Origin: Cyanidiococcus yangmingshanensis
Taxonomy: Eukaryota; Rhodophyta; Bangiophyceae; Cyanidiales; Cyanidiaceae
Assembly (NCBI GenBank): GCA_013995675.1
Contig: VWRR01000010.1
Coordinates: forward strand, 248,001 to 312,000
DNA: 64,000 nucleotides
Direction of reading: 5' to 3'
Every line of letters begins with the position of its first letter. Positions within the stretch are counted from its first letter, which is position 1. A model generated the notes under the pieces. That model ran no database searches, was not told the DNA's origin, and was given only the letters and a program-made list of their open reading frames with translations. Shown here piece after piece: positions 43,801 to 55,116 of this stretch. A program made the translations under genes and the position numbers.

Positions 43801-46497
43801 TCTCTTCTTGAGACTGAATGATCCTCTGCCAGCAATTCGACAACTTGCTCAGCGAGTGCTCTATGCCCATATTTTTCGGCGCCAGATAGTGTTCCGAGAA
43901 TCCACAACCAGACTCTACGAATCTTCATGATGAGGACTTCGACTTTCTCGTAGAGGACGCTCTGTCACCGCAAACAGAGATAGACGTCGCTCCAGGACAA
44001 CCCCTGCGTCGAAGTCGCCACCGAGTTCGTTACCTAGACGAGCAGCGAGAGTGGCAAGTGAGTCCATTGAAGCGACCGGAAGGGCCAAGCTCCTCCAGCA
44101 CCGGGCCTTTTCAGCGGATGTTGCTCGTTTGTGAGCGCCTCGACCGAGAATTCGCCACTGATGGCGCCCTGGGAACTTCTACATTAGTGCGGCGTTTCCT
44201 GCTCATCGATGAAGGTGTGGTCGCTCTCACGCGAACAGAAGCGACAAACATGGCAAGCGTCTTGATGAATCGCCAGGCGTACAGCCCGTTGATGCCTCTG
44301 ATCCAACTCGATGCACAGCTGGCAGTTCCTTTTTTGCCAGCCCTCGTGAACAGGCTTCATTCGTTTGCAACGGAACCGAACTTGTCTTCGGGAATAGAGC
44401 GGGAACTTTTCTGGATCGTTCGCATACTCGAGAGTTGCAGTCGAGTTGTGGGCCAAGCGAAGTCAGACCCACAATTATGGTCGATATTGGAGTGGTCCGT
44501 CGCGCGCCTCGTATTCCGTCTACCACTCGCGAACGAGTTTTTGGCAAGCGAAGCCGTGCGTTTGCTTACGCGCCTTGCATGATCGCAATGAACATGTTTC
44601 GTCTTGGATGTTGCGCAACGCTGCCTACTGGCAACGTATTGATAGCCTATGGGGCTTGTTGGAGCGTCTCTGGGCTGACGCCGACTCGCAATCGTCATCG
44701 CTTCTAGTGGCACGCCTCTGAAAATCATGCGCTTTGTCTGGCACTTGATCGACTGGGCAAACTGATCCGATACGCTCCAGAGCCGACGCAGGAAACGGTT
44801 GCGCGTCTGCATGACTTGCACGAGAAGCTGCTCGAACGATGTTCAGCGATGATACGAAGCGTTCGCTCGGCGCCGGCACTTGCGAACGCCGTCGAGTCAA
44901 GGACGACAGTCTTCAGCGTGCTTGAATGCCTTCTGCAGCTGACGTTCTACGATGAGAATTTTGCGCTGAAACAGCTGCCTCTTTGGCAGTGGTTGATGGA
45001 CTCGACACAGCGCCCGGATGAAGGTTGCGGACAAGATGCTATCGCCATGTCTTGCGCTGCGAATGCAAGAACGTCTCCTGCGTCATCTCGTGGACTTGAT
45101 TCAGTGTGATCGCTCCTCCGAAAAAACATTCCATACACCTGCGCTTTCATGCAAGGAAACACTTTCGACGATACGGACCGACAGAATGACATGTGTGTCA
45201 GGTTCCGGCCGTTTCCGAGTTCCGGCCGTTGCGTCTACGGATGTTGTGAGTGCCACGCACACAAGCGCAGCATATTCCCATATCGCTGCCCTGGACGTAT
45301 CCGAAAAGCAGTCAAACGTGATTTTTGGTCTGGTCCAGACAATGATACCGAGTGTCCTGGCTGCTTTTGAAACAGCTAAAGCCGACCACCACAGAGACGT
45401 GGCTCGCAAACGCAGCTCGTCTTTGTTATTTGGCGCTCATTGACGGTAGTTGTGCATCCCGATGCAGTGATCAAAGCCGTGTGCTGCATCTTCTGGGCGT
45501 CCTCAACAGACTCCGAGACCAAAGCGTCAGCACCGCGGCTGCCGCTGGAGCAGGCTCACCACTCTAGTGTTATTGCTCGTCAGGCACTGCAGCATTTGGT
45601 GATGCATGAAGGCCCCAGCGTCGCGTCTGGGTTTCGGGATGCGCTGCTCTCAGCTTGGCGATTCTGCCGCAACCGACATGCCCCACCCGCAGCGTTGTCC
45701 ACGGGACGAGGTGGAGACGCAGCAATCGCCGCCGAAACGACGTGCTTGACTGCGGGTGTTGAATCGCCCCATCCCGATGAGATCGACAGGTTTCTGCGTT
45801 TGAATCTACGATATAATATCAACGAGCATATTTGCGGCTTTGTGCTCGCTGGCCTCCGAGCACCAGCACTCCGCCGTCGCGTTCTCCAGGACCTTGTCAG
45901 TGTCTTGACGTCATCGCCGTTGGACGAACGGTATCCGATCGACGAGCGATGTTCTATCGCGCTGTTCCTCGCGACGCTTCCCCGCAGCGATGAGTCGAGT
46001 TCTCCCGAGACCGCCTTTCGTGCAGAAATTCGTTCTGTTCTGGAAGCGCTAGATCGAAACCTTGATGCGACGGAAGGCCTCGTGGATGTAGCTCTATCCG
46101 AATCGTCCATTCAACGATCTTGATGTGATCGTCGAGCCTTCAAAGGCCGATGCACACACCTTTCGATGCTTCGCGCTGCAGCTGCAGCTCGTTCTCCTCC
46201 TGCAAGATCGGCTCATCGGGTCAACCGCACGAGCGTCATCGGCCGCAAGTCCAGTAGCGGCGCTTCGGGACATGATTGCGATTGCGATCACACCCTCCTG
46301 GCAGACCGTGTTCAGGAAAGCACGCGAATTCTGGATGCGCTGGCAGGAACGAGCTCCAAACTTATATGGAATGAAAGAGGCCCACACCAGAGTCCCATCA
46401 GTTGGGATCTGAAAGCCTGTCGGACTCCACGAACGGCAGCGAACTGAACGATGTCGCCTCGGACACCGAATCGTCAATGCACAGCGACTTGGTGTAA
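40894..46497 (+). CDS. Cohesin loader Scc2/NIPBL (Nipped-B) homologue, about twelve frame changes
   Basis: A HEAT-repeat protein of about 1850 residues. With Scc4/Mau2 this family loads cohesin onto chromatin and drives loop extrusion. Diagnostic parts: HYRTLIVDEAQVLLKSPGR matches the region of NIPBL that reads YRMLILEEIFTSLARLP in animals. The repeat block RESALAPYVSWMHW...DVSVTVRQRAIQILDSLL...RLNDPLPAIRQLAQRVL matches the Nipped-B VREAALELVGR...VSVRKRAIKIIRD...ISDDESSVQDLV pattern. FLPALVNRLHSF and RELFWIVRILESCSRVV match the following region. The tail is acidic (ELNDVASDTESSMHSDLV) and ends at 46497. Protein-like sequence passes through the frames in the fixed order 1-2-0-1-2-0-1-2-0-1-2-0-1, with joins near 41375, 42255, 42495, 43515, 43915, 44575, 44705, 45020, 45385, 45550, 46100 and 46375, all +1. 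Start is the first ATG of the first frame. Confidence 0.75.
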
Positions 46498-47154
46498 AAC
46501 ACCGTTCCAAACTTGAACTTGCGATAGCAATCATCAACATTTTGAACAAAAACAGTTTGATCACACAGCTTTCACCAATCTGATCCCAAGCAGGCACTCC
46601 CCAGCGAACAGGGATGCGACCAGGCACCTGCAACGCCAAAGCTAACCAGCTTGTGACGAGTCAGCTTCGCAACCTACGTGCCCGCAAGACCTCAATGAAT
46701 TCCAGTGGCACGAACGAACTGAACCTGCGATCAAATTGAAGCCATAGAAGAACGTTCATTCAGAATTGTGAACTGAGTCATTGTCGGTGAATCATTGGCG
46801 TATGCCTCACATATACAGCTGAAAACGAGATGCCCGCCATCGGAGGTTCCCAAGTGCTCTTCGCATGCCGATTGCATGGCGCGATCCGTGCGCTCCGCCG
46901 ACACCTGTCCAATGCATGACGACAAATTTGGATGTGGTCATGCATGGACCATGTATCCCGCCAAGAAGAGATCATGCGTGCATGTCGGTGCTAGATGGTG
47001 AACTATCACGAAACGTCTGGGGGATTCGAACACAATCGGTGACCCATCACGAGGAGTCGCTTCCTTTATGTACAGTTTCATACAATCGTGTTCTATATTG
47101 GACCGTACTGTATGATGGAGACCGAGGATTGGGTACGGCGCCTTGATCGGTCCA

Positions 47155-47190
<36 letters not shown>

Positions 47191-47290
47191 CACATCTGCA
47201 TGCAGGTTTGTGACTGTTGCCGAACGCAGGGATTGCACGTGTGCAGCGTTGGACGTATCGCGGCTGAGGGTCGCAGCTTGCCTGCTGTCT
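46498..47290. other. Intergenic region between Scc2 and DNA ligase I
   Basis: About 790 bases, with an ACGC tetranucleotide repeat at 47153-47194. A GATTCGAAC sequence near 47023 resembles a tRNA B box on the minus strand, but no tRNA fold forms around it. No gene recognised. Confidence 0.45.
47153..47194. repeat. (ACGC)n tetranucleotide microsatellite
   Basis: About ten perfect copies of ACGC/CACG, ending in CACACA. It is the same unit as at 18446-18488 in reverse orientation. It lies about 100 bases before the first ATG of the DNA ligase gene, so it may fall in its promoter or 5' UTR. Confidence 0.95.
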
Positions 47291-50200
47291 ATGCTTCATG
47301 GCTGGCGTCAAGTTTTCTACTTAAGTTTGAACAATCGAATCATGACGGCGTCTTCCATGTTCGCGGTTCCAAAATGTAGAACAACTCCAAGAGAGCGTCA
47401 GCGAGTGTGCCAACGGTGTCTGGCACGGCCTCCGAGGAACACTCGTCCACCCTGTCCGACTGACAGACTCTTTCCGCAACAAGCAGCGCTCGTGCCAGCA
47501 CTTCGTCTGGTGCCCGCGAGACCTTTGAACCTAGACTTCCCCGGGCAGGTTACTGCCCAGCAAGGCGTCTGGGCTCGGCGCAGCGAGACCGTTCGCAGGG
47601 CATGGTGGTCGTCGTGGTCCCCGTCGACGCCGGCGCACGGACACAGCGCAGCAGGCTGGAAAGCTTTAGGACACAAGGGACGCTACGCTGTTTTTTTAGT
47701 GGTTCTGTTCTCTGGCTTGAGACGAAAGTTTTGCACCGGGGTGGCTGGTGCACACGTATTGTTTGCTTCTCGGGGAAGAGGTTTGCGGACGGAGGCGCTG
47801 ATGCAGCAGACGCGTCGTCGTCGAGTTGTTTGTGCAGAAGAGGCGAGCGATGCCGACGCGCTTCCTTCGACGGAGTCTAGTTGGACTCCTTGTGAGGGGG
47901 CAGGGAGGGCGATAACACCCTGGGCACAAGCTGTTGTTCCAGACGGGCATGCCGCCACGTCGACGAACGAGAAGCACGGCGCGCTTCGTTGCTGCGAGGA
48001 CCTCGAGTCGGACACCAGCCGAGGAGACGATCCCTCGTGGGTGAAGCCAGCGCGACCGGCTACTGCCGACAGCGAGTCCAAAACAGCATCCATATCTCTA
48101 GCCGACCAGAATAATGCGTCGGCTTCAGGGGAAGATGTGGACGAGGACGCTTCAGGGACAGCGATTGAGGAACAGAGTCGAACCACACGTGCTGTGGCGG
48201 AGACGACTTCGCGGCGGCTAGGGGGGAACCTCACCGGCGACGAAGCGTGCTCGGAAAATATCGCGCACGCAACGGTCCTTGAGCACGAAAGCGAACACAA
48301 ACTCAGACGATGAAGACAAAAAAGCTGGTCTCTACGGCACACTGGCCACCGCCGATTACGTAAGCGTTGCTAGAACCCAACTGGAAAGCGGGCGAGCCTG
48401 TTCCGTACAGTTTCTTGGCAACTGCCTTTGAGCGCATGTCAGCAACAACCGGGCGGATTGAACTGTCACGTCAGCTTGCATGTGTCTTTTATCATATTCT
48501 GGAACGCACGCCAGCAGACTTGCTTCCAACAGTCTATTTGGTGATTAATCGTTTGGCTCCCGCGCATGAGGGCCTCGAGATCGGCGTCGGTGATGCGCTG
48601 CTTTTGCAAGCTCTCGCCGATGCAACCGGGCGGAGTTTGAGCAAACTGAAAGAGGACTATCATCAGACCGGCGACCTGGGTGACGTAGCCGTTCATTCGC
48701 GCACCACCCAACGGACGATGTTCACCGTTCCGCCGTTGAATGTTCGCACTGGTCTATGGCGAGTTTCTGGCAATTGCACGGGCATCCGGAAAAGCGATGC
48801 AGGAAGAGAAACGGCGACGTATTCAAAAGCTTCTGGTTGCAGCAAAAGAGAACGAAGCAAAGTTCATTGCTAGAGCGCTCCAAGGACGGTTACGCATCCG
48901 CCTGGCGGAAAAGACAGTGATTGTTGCCCTGGCCGCCGCAGTAGTGCTCGTTGCCGAGCAATCTCGTGGCGGCCAAGTGAGCACGACCCGGATTGAGCAA
49001 GCCGCTCAGCTGCTTCGATCTGTCTGCAACGAGTGTCCTTCCTGGAACCTGGTGACGGCGGCGCTGCTCAGTATCGGTGACATAGATGAACGACTCTATG
49101 AACGCTGCCATCTGACGCCCGGCCTACCGGTGATGCCTATGCTCGCCAAACCAAGTCCGTTCCGTGGCGGAGGTCCTCAACCGTTTTGAAGGAACCCAGT
49201 TTACTTGTGAGTACAAATACGATGGCGAACGGGCCCAAATACATGGTCTTGCTGATGGCACCATTCGGATTTATTCGCGGAATGCCGAGGATCACACCCG
49301 CAAGTATCCTGATGTCATTGAGCAGATCACTAGCGCCATTGTGTCGCCGCAACCGTTTCCGACTTTTATTCTGGATTCGGAGGTTGTCGCGTATGATCGC
49401 GATGCTCGTCAAATCCTGCCTTTTCAGCACATTCAACAACGTGCGCGAAAGCATGTTTCACGCAGCCGATCTCAAGACGAACGTACTCATCGTCGCGTTT
49501 GATATTTTATGTTGGCGCAATGAGTCGCTGACCCGAAAAACGCTGGCGGAACGGCGTGCAATTCTGCATCAGGCTTTTCAAGCGATACCGGATGGTTTTC
49601 GTTTTGCCATTGCGCGGGATGTGATGGACCCTGACGGGATTCGGTGCTTCATGGACGAGGCTGTGCGCGACTCGTGTGAAGGGCTCATGGTCAAGGCACT
49701 CGATGGGCCGCTGTCGACCTACGAACCAGCCAATCGAACGCAGAATTGGCTTAAGCTGAAGAAGGACTATCTGCAGGGCATTGGCGACACTTTGGATCTG
49801 GTGCCCATTGGTGCCTACTATGGACGAGGGAAACGAACGGGTTGGTTCGGTTCGTTCCTCCTGGCCTGCTACAACCCTGATACCGAGCAATTCGAAGCAG
49901 TAACTCGAGTTGGTACGGGCTTTTCGGAGGAACAGATGGCTCAGCTTCACGCCGAGCATGCGCAGAATGTGCTCGACGGGCCGCGGCCTTACGTGGTCTG
50001 CAGTGAGTCGGTGAAACCCGACGTGTGGTTGGATCCACGTCAGGTCTGGGAAGTCCAGTGCGCCGACCTGAGTTTGTCGCCGGCTTATGTGGCAGCACTC
50101 GGCTATATTGTCGCCGATAAGGGTATCTCCGTGCGTTTCCCACGTCTTGTGCGGATTCGAACGGATAAACACCCGGAGGAGGCCACGACAAGTGCTCAGC

Positions 50201-50304
50201 TAGCAGACATGTATCGGAATCAGTTCCGTTCACCAGAGTCGTCTTCGAGCGAGTCCTCTGAGGCAGCAAGCGATCCCGAGCATGACAGCGACCGGATCGC
50301 TTAA
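47291..50304 (+). CDS. LIG1: DNA ligase I (ATP-dependent), about five frame changes
   Basis: Seals Okazaki fragments and repair nicks. DNA-binding domain: LEPNWKAGEPVPYSFLATAF, ERTPADLLPTVYLVINRLAP, ALLLQALADATGRSLSKLKE, FIARALQGRLRIRLAEKTV. Adenylation domain: CEYKYDGERAQIH with the nucleotide-accepting Lys, YSRNAEDHTRKYPDV, FILDSEVVAYD, DSCEGLMVKALDG, NWLKLKKDYLQGIGDTLDLV. OB domain: WEVQCADLSLSPAY, KGISVRFPRLVRIR, ATTSAQLADMY. The N-terminal 330 residues are disordered and acidic. The first ATG (47291, MLHGWRQVFYLSLNNRIM) gives a presequence-like start, and ATGs at 47342 and 47357 would remove it, as in plants, where one gene serves mitochondria and nucleus. Homology continues across each change, e.g. 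MLAKP/VRSVAEVLNRF near 49150. All are +1. No PCNA-binding box was seen. Confidence 0.97.
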
Positions 50305-51352
50305 TCATTTATTGTCAGAACGATTTTGACGCCAGATCTCGGCCGTGATCCGTTTCACGAGCCATGATCTCCGCCTCTAATCACTTTTTTGGGTGAGCGA
50401 AGCGACCAAGCACCAAGCGCACGACTGTGCTCGTTTTTGGCGGGTATTGTGATGCATTCGGATAGTGTCGACTGGGCACTTGATCTGCATTGACCGAGAG
50501 AAGCGTGTGATTTGCAGGTCTGACTCACGAGACCCCCCAAATTCTCGATCTTGGAATGGATGAAACTGCAGCGAAGTTTTCGGCGGCGGGGGCGGTCTTT
50601 CACGGAGCGCGGAACACTTGTATCTTCTCGAATATGGAACCGGCTTGCCCGTTACAAGACTCTGTTCCGCAATCTGCTGCGGATAGGAGAATCCGCCACC
50701 ATCATCGTGTTCTCGCACGTTGAGTTCGAGCCTCCCAGCTTGGCGATGTCGCAGAGCTTTGCAGAATGGCACGAGACCCGCCGTCTGTCCGCTGTGGCGC
50801 GCATCCTAAGCAGCAACCCAATCGTTCCGCAGAGACCGCGAGTCGACGGTCTTGGAGACGACCGCCACTGGAACGTTGTGATCGAACAAGTCTCGAGGAA
50901 CGCTGATGATTCCCGCTTGTTCCGTAATCGAATAGCGAACGACTGCGTCTGCTTCGTTGACTTGCAGCATCGCGCGTTTCGTACTATAGCCTCTCGTCAA
51001 AGGAAAGCCGATTCCCGTCACGCATCGAGTACACACGCGCTGGGAAAGCGTTCAGTTGCCTCGTCCTCGAGTCATGTTCGCATCCGAGTGGCGAAAAAGG
51101 AGCTATTTTCTACAATCTAGCCTCTGCTGCTGGAGTTGCCGTGTCGTTCCGTGCACGCCATGGACTCTTGCGGTACTCTGCTACAGAGCGCGACGCTTTC
51201 TCAAGGATCCGCAAGAAATGCTGGGTCCTGGTGCAGGCCTTGCCAGGCGAGTGGGTCCCAGGCTCGGCTTCCTCGATGGACGACCGAGGCGTAAACACGC
51301 TCAAGAATGAAGCAGAAGCCGATGTTTACCTTGTTTATGCCTCGTTTCGTTC
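50305..51352. other. Convergent intergenic region
   Basis: About 1 kb between DNA ligase I and the MFSD1-like gene. A plus frame (50551-51120) and a minus frame whose only ATG is at about 50967 (MLQVNEADAVVRYSITEQAG, ending 50806) look partly protein-like, but neither has recognisable similarity. Confidence 0.4.
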
Positions 51353-53015
51353 TCAAGGATTCGTTTCTCGGTACAACGAACGAGCATACGCATCAGGTGG
51401 TGGTAGCTGAACACCAGTTTCTGCAGCTTTGCGCATCACATCGGGATGCGCGATACCCAGCTGGGCGTATAGATCTCGACGCCGAATGCCAACCTCACTT
51501 TCGCCGAGCCTCTGGTAGCAGGCCCGCCGAACAGACTGAATCGCCTGCGGGGACACCATGACGTATACCGGCACGTAGAGAGGCACGTAGGCAACAGCAG
51601 CTGCAACCGGTGCGGGTGCGGTTGGCGGTATCTCGGGTCTCACTGCAGTTTCAGAACGATTCACACGCCCGTTACGAAAGCGCCAATCGTCCACATTCCA
51701 CCAGAGTGCAATCAAGACGGCACCAAGCGCAATCACTACAAAGCGGTACATGACTGCCTCGTAACCAAGAGCATCGACGACATGGCCGACGTAGACACTT
51801 GCGAGACTCGTGCCCAGATTCTGCATGGCCTGAGCGATGCCCAGGGCTGCACCCAATGTCCATGCCGGTGAAATCACTGTCATCGAAGGCCATACCTGAG
51901 CTGGAGAGGCCACTAAACGCCACGCCCATACAAATCATGCCGTATAACGGACGTCGCGTGGGCTCAAAGGATGATGAGCGCGGTTTCATCAATAGTCCAA
52001 AAGCGAGAACATTGATCAGGCACGACACGAGCACAAAGATCCCTCGTAAACCAACTACATCAAAAAAGCGTCCCAAGAGCGGCGCCAGCACCATGGAAAA
52101 GTCGTAGACTAAAGAGACGAGCAGGCTACCCTGTTCTCGCGAGGTACCAAACCCTTGATGCAAAAAGTCGCTGCCGATTGCGATGAACGAGAACACCAAA
52201 GCATAAGACACCATACTGATTCCTGCACAAAGCCAGAATGAGAGGTCGAGTTGTCGAGCCACTTGCAACAGACTCGAACGTCGTCCAGTCCGAGCACGTT
52301 CTCTTGTCGTTCTTGGCACCGATGGTGGCGGTCGTGTACGTTCCGCTCGCTTCCGTTCCACCGCGTTCTCTATCGAAACGTAAACCATCGCTGCGAGAAT
52401 AGAGAAGCCACAGATCATGACGCCCACTGCAAAAGCAGGGACCAGGCCAGCGACTTCATCGACCAATGGCAGCAGCATAAATGAGAGAATACTTCCGATA
52501 CGAGACACTGTTAGGCTGAGTCCGAACGCCGTAGCGAGCTCGTAGCCAGCGAACCATCGGCTCACGATGATCGATTGACAGACTCCAAGTGACTCGCCGC
52601 CCATACCGAAAATAAAACGTCCGCTTAGCAACAACCAGTAGCGACGTTGCTGGATCCCGACCAGCATCACCAACTGACCGACGAGGACCAGGTTGGCCAG
52701 GACGAGCGCCGCCCAGCGACTACCGTAGGTGTCGATCAACAAACCACCGATGAAAACGAGAACCACATTTGGCCAGGAGTAGATCGAGAAGAGTACATTG
52801 TATTGAAAGGCGGACAAGTGCAGTTTCTCGCGGAGTGTGGTAACGAGCGCGCTCGGTGTGTCATAACAAAAGTAGGAGCCAAAAGTTAGGAGGCACGCTG
52901 AGGTCAGTACGAGCGCTCTTGTCGCTCCAGACGCCTCGATCGGATTGCCTTCATCAGTCTCTTCTTCAGTGAATGTGCGTTTCGCTGGTTCGATGCTGCC
53001 ATAGTCGTCATCCAT
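51353..53015 (-). CDS. MFSD1-like major facilitator transporter, one frame change
   Basis: A twelve-helix transporter; the animal homologue MFSD1 exports dipeptides from lysosomes. The ATG at 53015 gives an acidic cytosolic N-terminus, then SYFCYDTPSALVTTL and LFSIYSWPNVVLVFIGGLLI, the family hallmark in helices 1-2. RFIFGMGGESLGVCQSIIVS follows in helix 4. A basic loop of about 40 residues separates the halves (ERKRAERTRPPPSVPRTTRE). Near 51895-51896 one surplus C (G on the coding strand) shifts the frame. Without it the sequence reads SGLSSSVWPSMTVIS and then LGAALGIAQAMQNLGTSL, matching MFSD1 exactly in spacing. The C-terminal tail is soluble, with a Pro/Val stretch (YVPLYVPVYVMV). A vacuolar or ER location is likely. 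Confidence 0.87.
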
Positions 53016-54081
53016 GGGTCAGGGCGAGGAGCGCGCTCATGGAGAGTGCAGCCCGGCGTTCGGTGCAGCTTTGGCACCGTCCTGCTGAGCCGATATCAAC
53101 GCCAAGCCCAATGTACCCACGGTCTGCTTCTATAACGTTACCGAGTGACGATAAACCGAGGTTTCAGAGACCCTCGACCGGCCTATTCTGACGGCCTTGA
53201 GCTGGGCTTGTGCCGCGTCCAACACGACCAGACGAGCCAAAGCGACCAGGGCGCTCGAGCGAGCGATTCGGTAGACGACAACAAACTGGTGTGTCCAGTC
53301 GCTGTTGCATGTCTTTTCCGTTCTGTTTATTGGAGTCGTCGCTGAGGACGTAAACGTTTACAAGTGTTTCGAGGTGAGCGTGTTTGTATAGACTGGGGCA
53401 CTCGTGATTGACGCCGGTTGTAACCTGGCCTCTTGGACTCGTCTCCGTTGTATAAACGTTCGGGTGAGTTCGGGCCGGCCGATGAACGTTCCCGTTTCGC
53501 AAGCGATGTGCCTGTGACTAGGAGTGGCGCTTCGAGATCGTGATCATTTTGCACTCAAACTGATTCTTGGATGTTTTCAACAGGTTCGCTCTCACCGCGA
53601 AAGCTTCAACAGTGCCAGTCTGGGACTGGGGGCATAAGGAGCAGCTCGGCGTGTCGTTTGAGGTACTCGTTCGCGGTCATGGGAGTATCCTCAGGTACGG
53701 GTCTTTATTTCGATCTGTACTTGCGCACGGAAACAACTGCTTGCTGATTGATCTCCTATTGACGATGTGTCAGAGACCCGGTGATCGGTAAGGTTTCTTT
53801 AGTAGTCGTTGGTGGTAGGTCATATTCGCGAAAGAGATATGGGAAATGAGGCGCGACAGAGAAGCAGACTACGCCACGTCTTCACCACTTCACCAGAACT
53901 AGGCAAGTCTTCAAAGGAATCCATCAGTCCACAGAAATGCTGATAGCTGGGATGATGCCTCTTGATCCTTCCATCGTTGATCGCCGAAGAGAACCTTTTT
54001 TCTATAGAGTTCAGAACGTGAAAGTATCCTGGAATGACAAGACGGCCTTGGTTACAACGTCTCTAGTCCGGAGCATCACAC
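53016..54081. other. Intergenic region upstream of MFSD1-like gene
   Basis: About 1.07 kb. Short frames on both strands, for example plus 53567-53791, have no recognisable similarity. Confidence 0.4.
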
Positions 54082-54318
54082 ATGATCAAGCGGCAGGGAC
54101 GAATAGGAGCACTTGAGGCTCACTTTGAGGAGCTCACGCCGAGGCCAGCGATTTGTTGGTATGAGCTTGACGAATCTGCCGAGGACCTCTTCCGAGGGAT
54201 TGTCGGACATCTTGCATACACAAATGACATCTGCAAAGAATGCGGTTGCATTTCGATCTCGAATCTGTTTGACCTGGAGTCGATCGAGCACACAAAGCAA
54301 CCCAAAGGCATCGAATAG
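54082..54318 (+). CDS. Hypothetical small protein, strand uncertain
   Basis: An ATG frame of 78 residues (ALEAHFEELTPRPAICWYEL, CKECGCISISNLFDLESIEH). A second plus frame at 54347-54652 (SEISVFIETLQMILDL, then a basic C-terminus) could be its continuation. The opposite strand over the same bases (54321-54076 and upstream) encodes an equally plausible beta-rich sequence, FRGQVVLFDAFGLLCVLDRL, reminiscent of a small OB fold. I cannot decide which strand is coding; one small gene probably lies between 54080 and 54660. Confidence 0.3.
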   Translation: MIKRQGRIGALEAHFEELTPRPAICWYELDESAEDLFRGIVGHLAYTNDICKECGCISISNLFDLESIEHTKQPKGIE

Positions 54319-54652
54319 CACGACTTGGCCTCGAAAATGATACCATGTGAACCTGTTGATGTTGCTGTCCTTCCTTCACGCGCCTCGATCAGTACCGAGC
54401 TTGCTTGACACCATCAGGCGCTCCCTCCGGCCTAGAGCTACTCACATGAATACATCGGAGATAAGCGTGTTCATTGAAACCCTGCAGATGATCCTCGATC
54501 TCTCTACATCATCAAACTCAAGGGACTCGAACTATTCAGCTCATGTCGACTGCGAGCACGACCGGGAAATGAAGGCCCAGTTCCTTCGTCAAACTCGCCG
54601 GGAAAACAGACTTCGCCTGAAGAGCATCGATGTGATTGGCGGCGAGCGGTGA

Positions 54653-55116
54653 GAACCGAACACCACACCTCCCTGAATCTAGTATGAGGAATGATCGGTT
54701 ATCGACAATAGATCAAGCGACGGAAACGAGTCAGAATGAGCCAACGAAAGAGCAGTATTGAATCCACTCTTCACTGAATGATCGAAACAGATAGCTCGTT
54801 GGAGAAGCAGCGGAGCAGGGCGCAACCGTGGATGTAACCGCTGTCCCATTTAGCGATTTACCCATCAACGGCTGTCGCGCCGTATTGAGGCCTAGTCTCT
54901 TTCTTTCCAGTGATCTGCTCGCAGAGAACGTTCACGCTATATTTGTTGGTCTTTGATCGCTTCGGTATAACGCGGTTGAGGGATTGACTTTATACTGAAC
55001 TAGATAGGTGTAAATTTGTTCCAAATTCGAGTGAACTGGAGTACTTGTTTTGCTCTTAAGAGGTTGTTCACCGCTCAACGAAAAGGGCGCGTCGGACGTC
55101 TCGCCACCATTGCAGC
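54653..55116. other. Intergenic region upstream of TauE/SafE gene
   Basis: About 460 bases, more A/T rich than its surroundings. Nothing recognised. Confidence 0.35.

Noticed and set aside
46980-47060. tRNA gene suggested by GATTCGAAC on the minus strand
   Set aside because: The flanking bases do not form a T stem (CCCCC opposite TTGTG) and no acceptor or D arm fits.
48700-49500. Very short introns explaining the frame changes in DNA ligase I
   Set aside because: Residue spacing to human ligase I is exact across each join with one base removed, leaving no room for an intron; GTAAGT and ACTAAC signals are absent.
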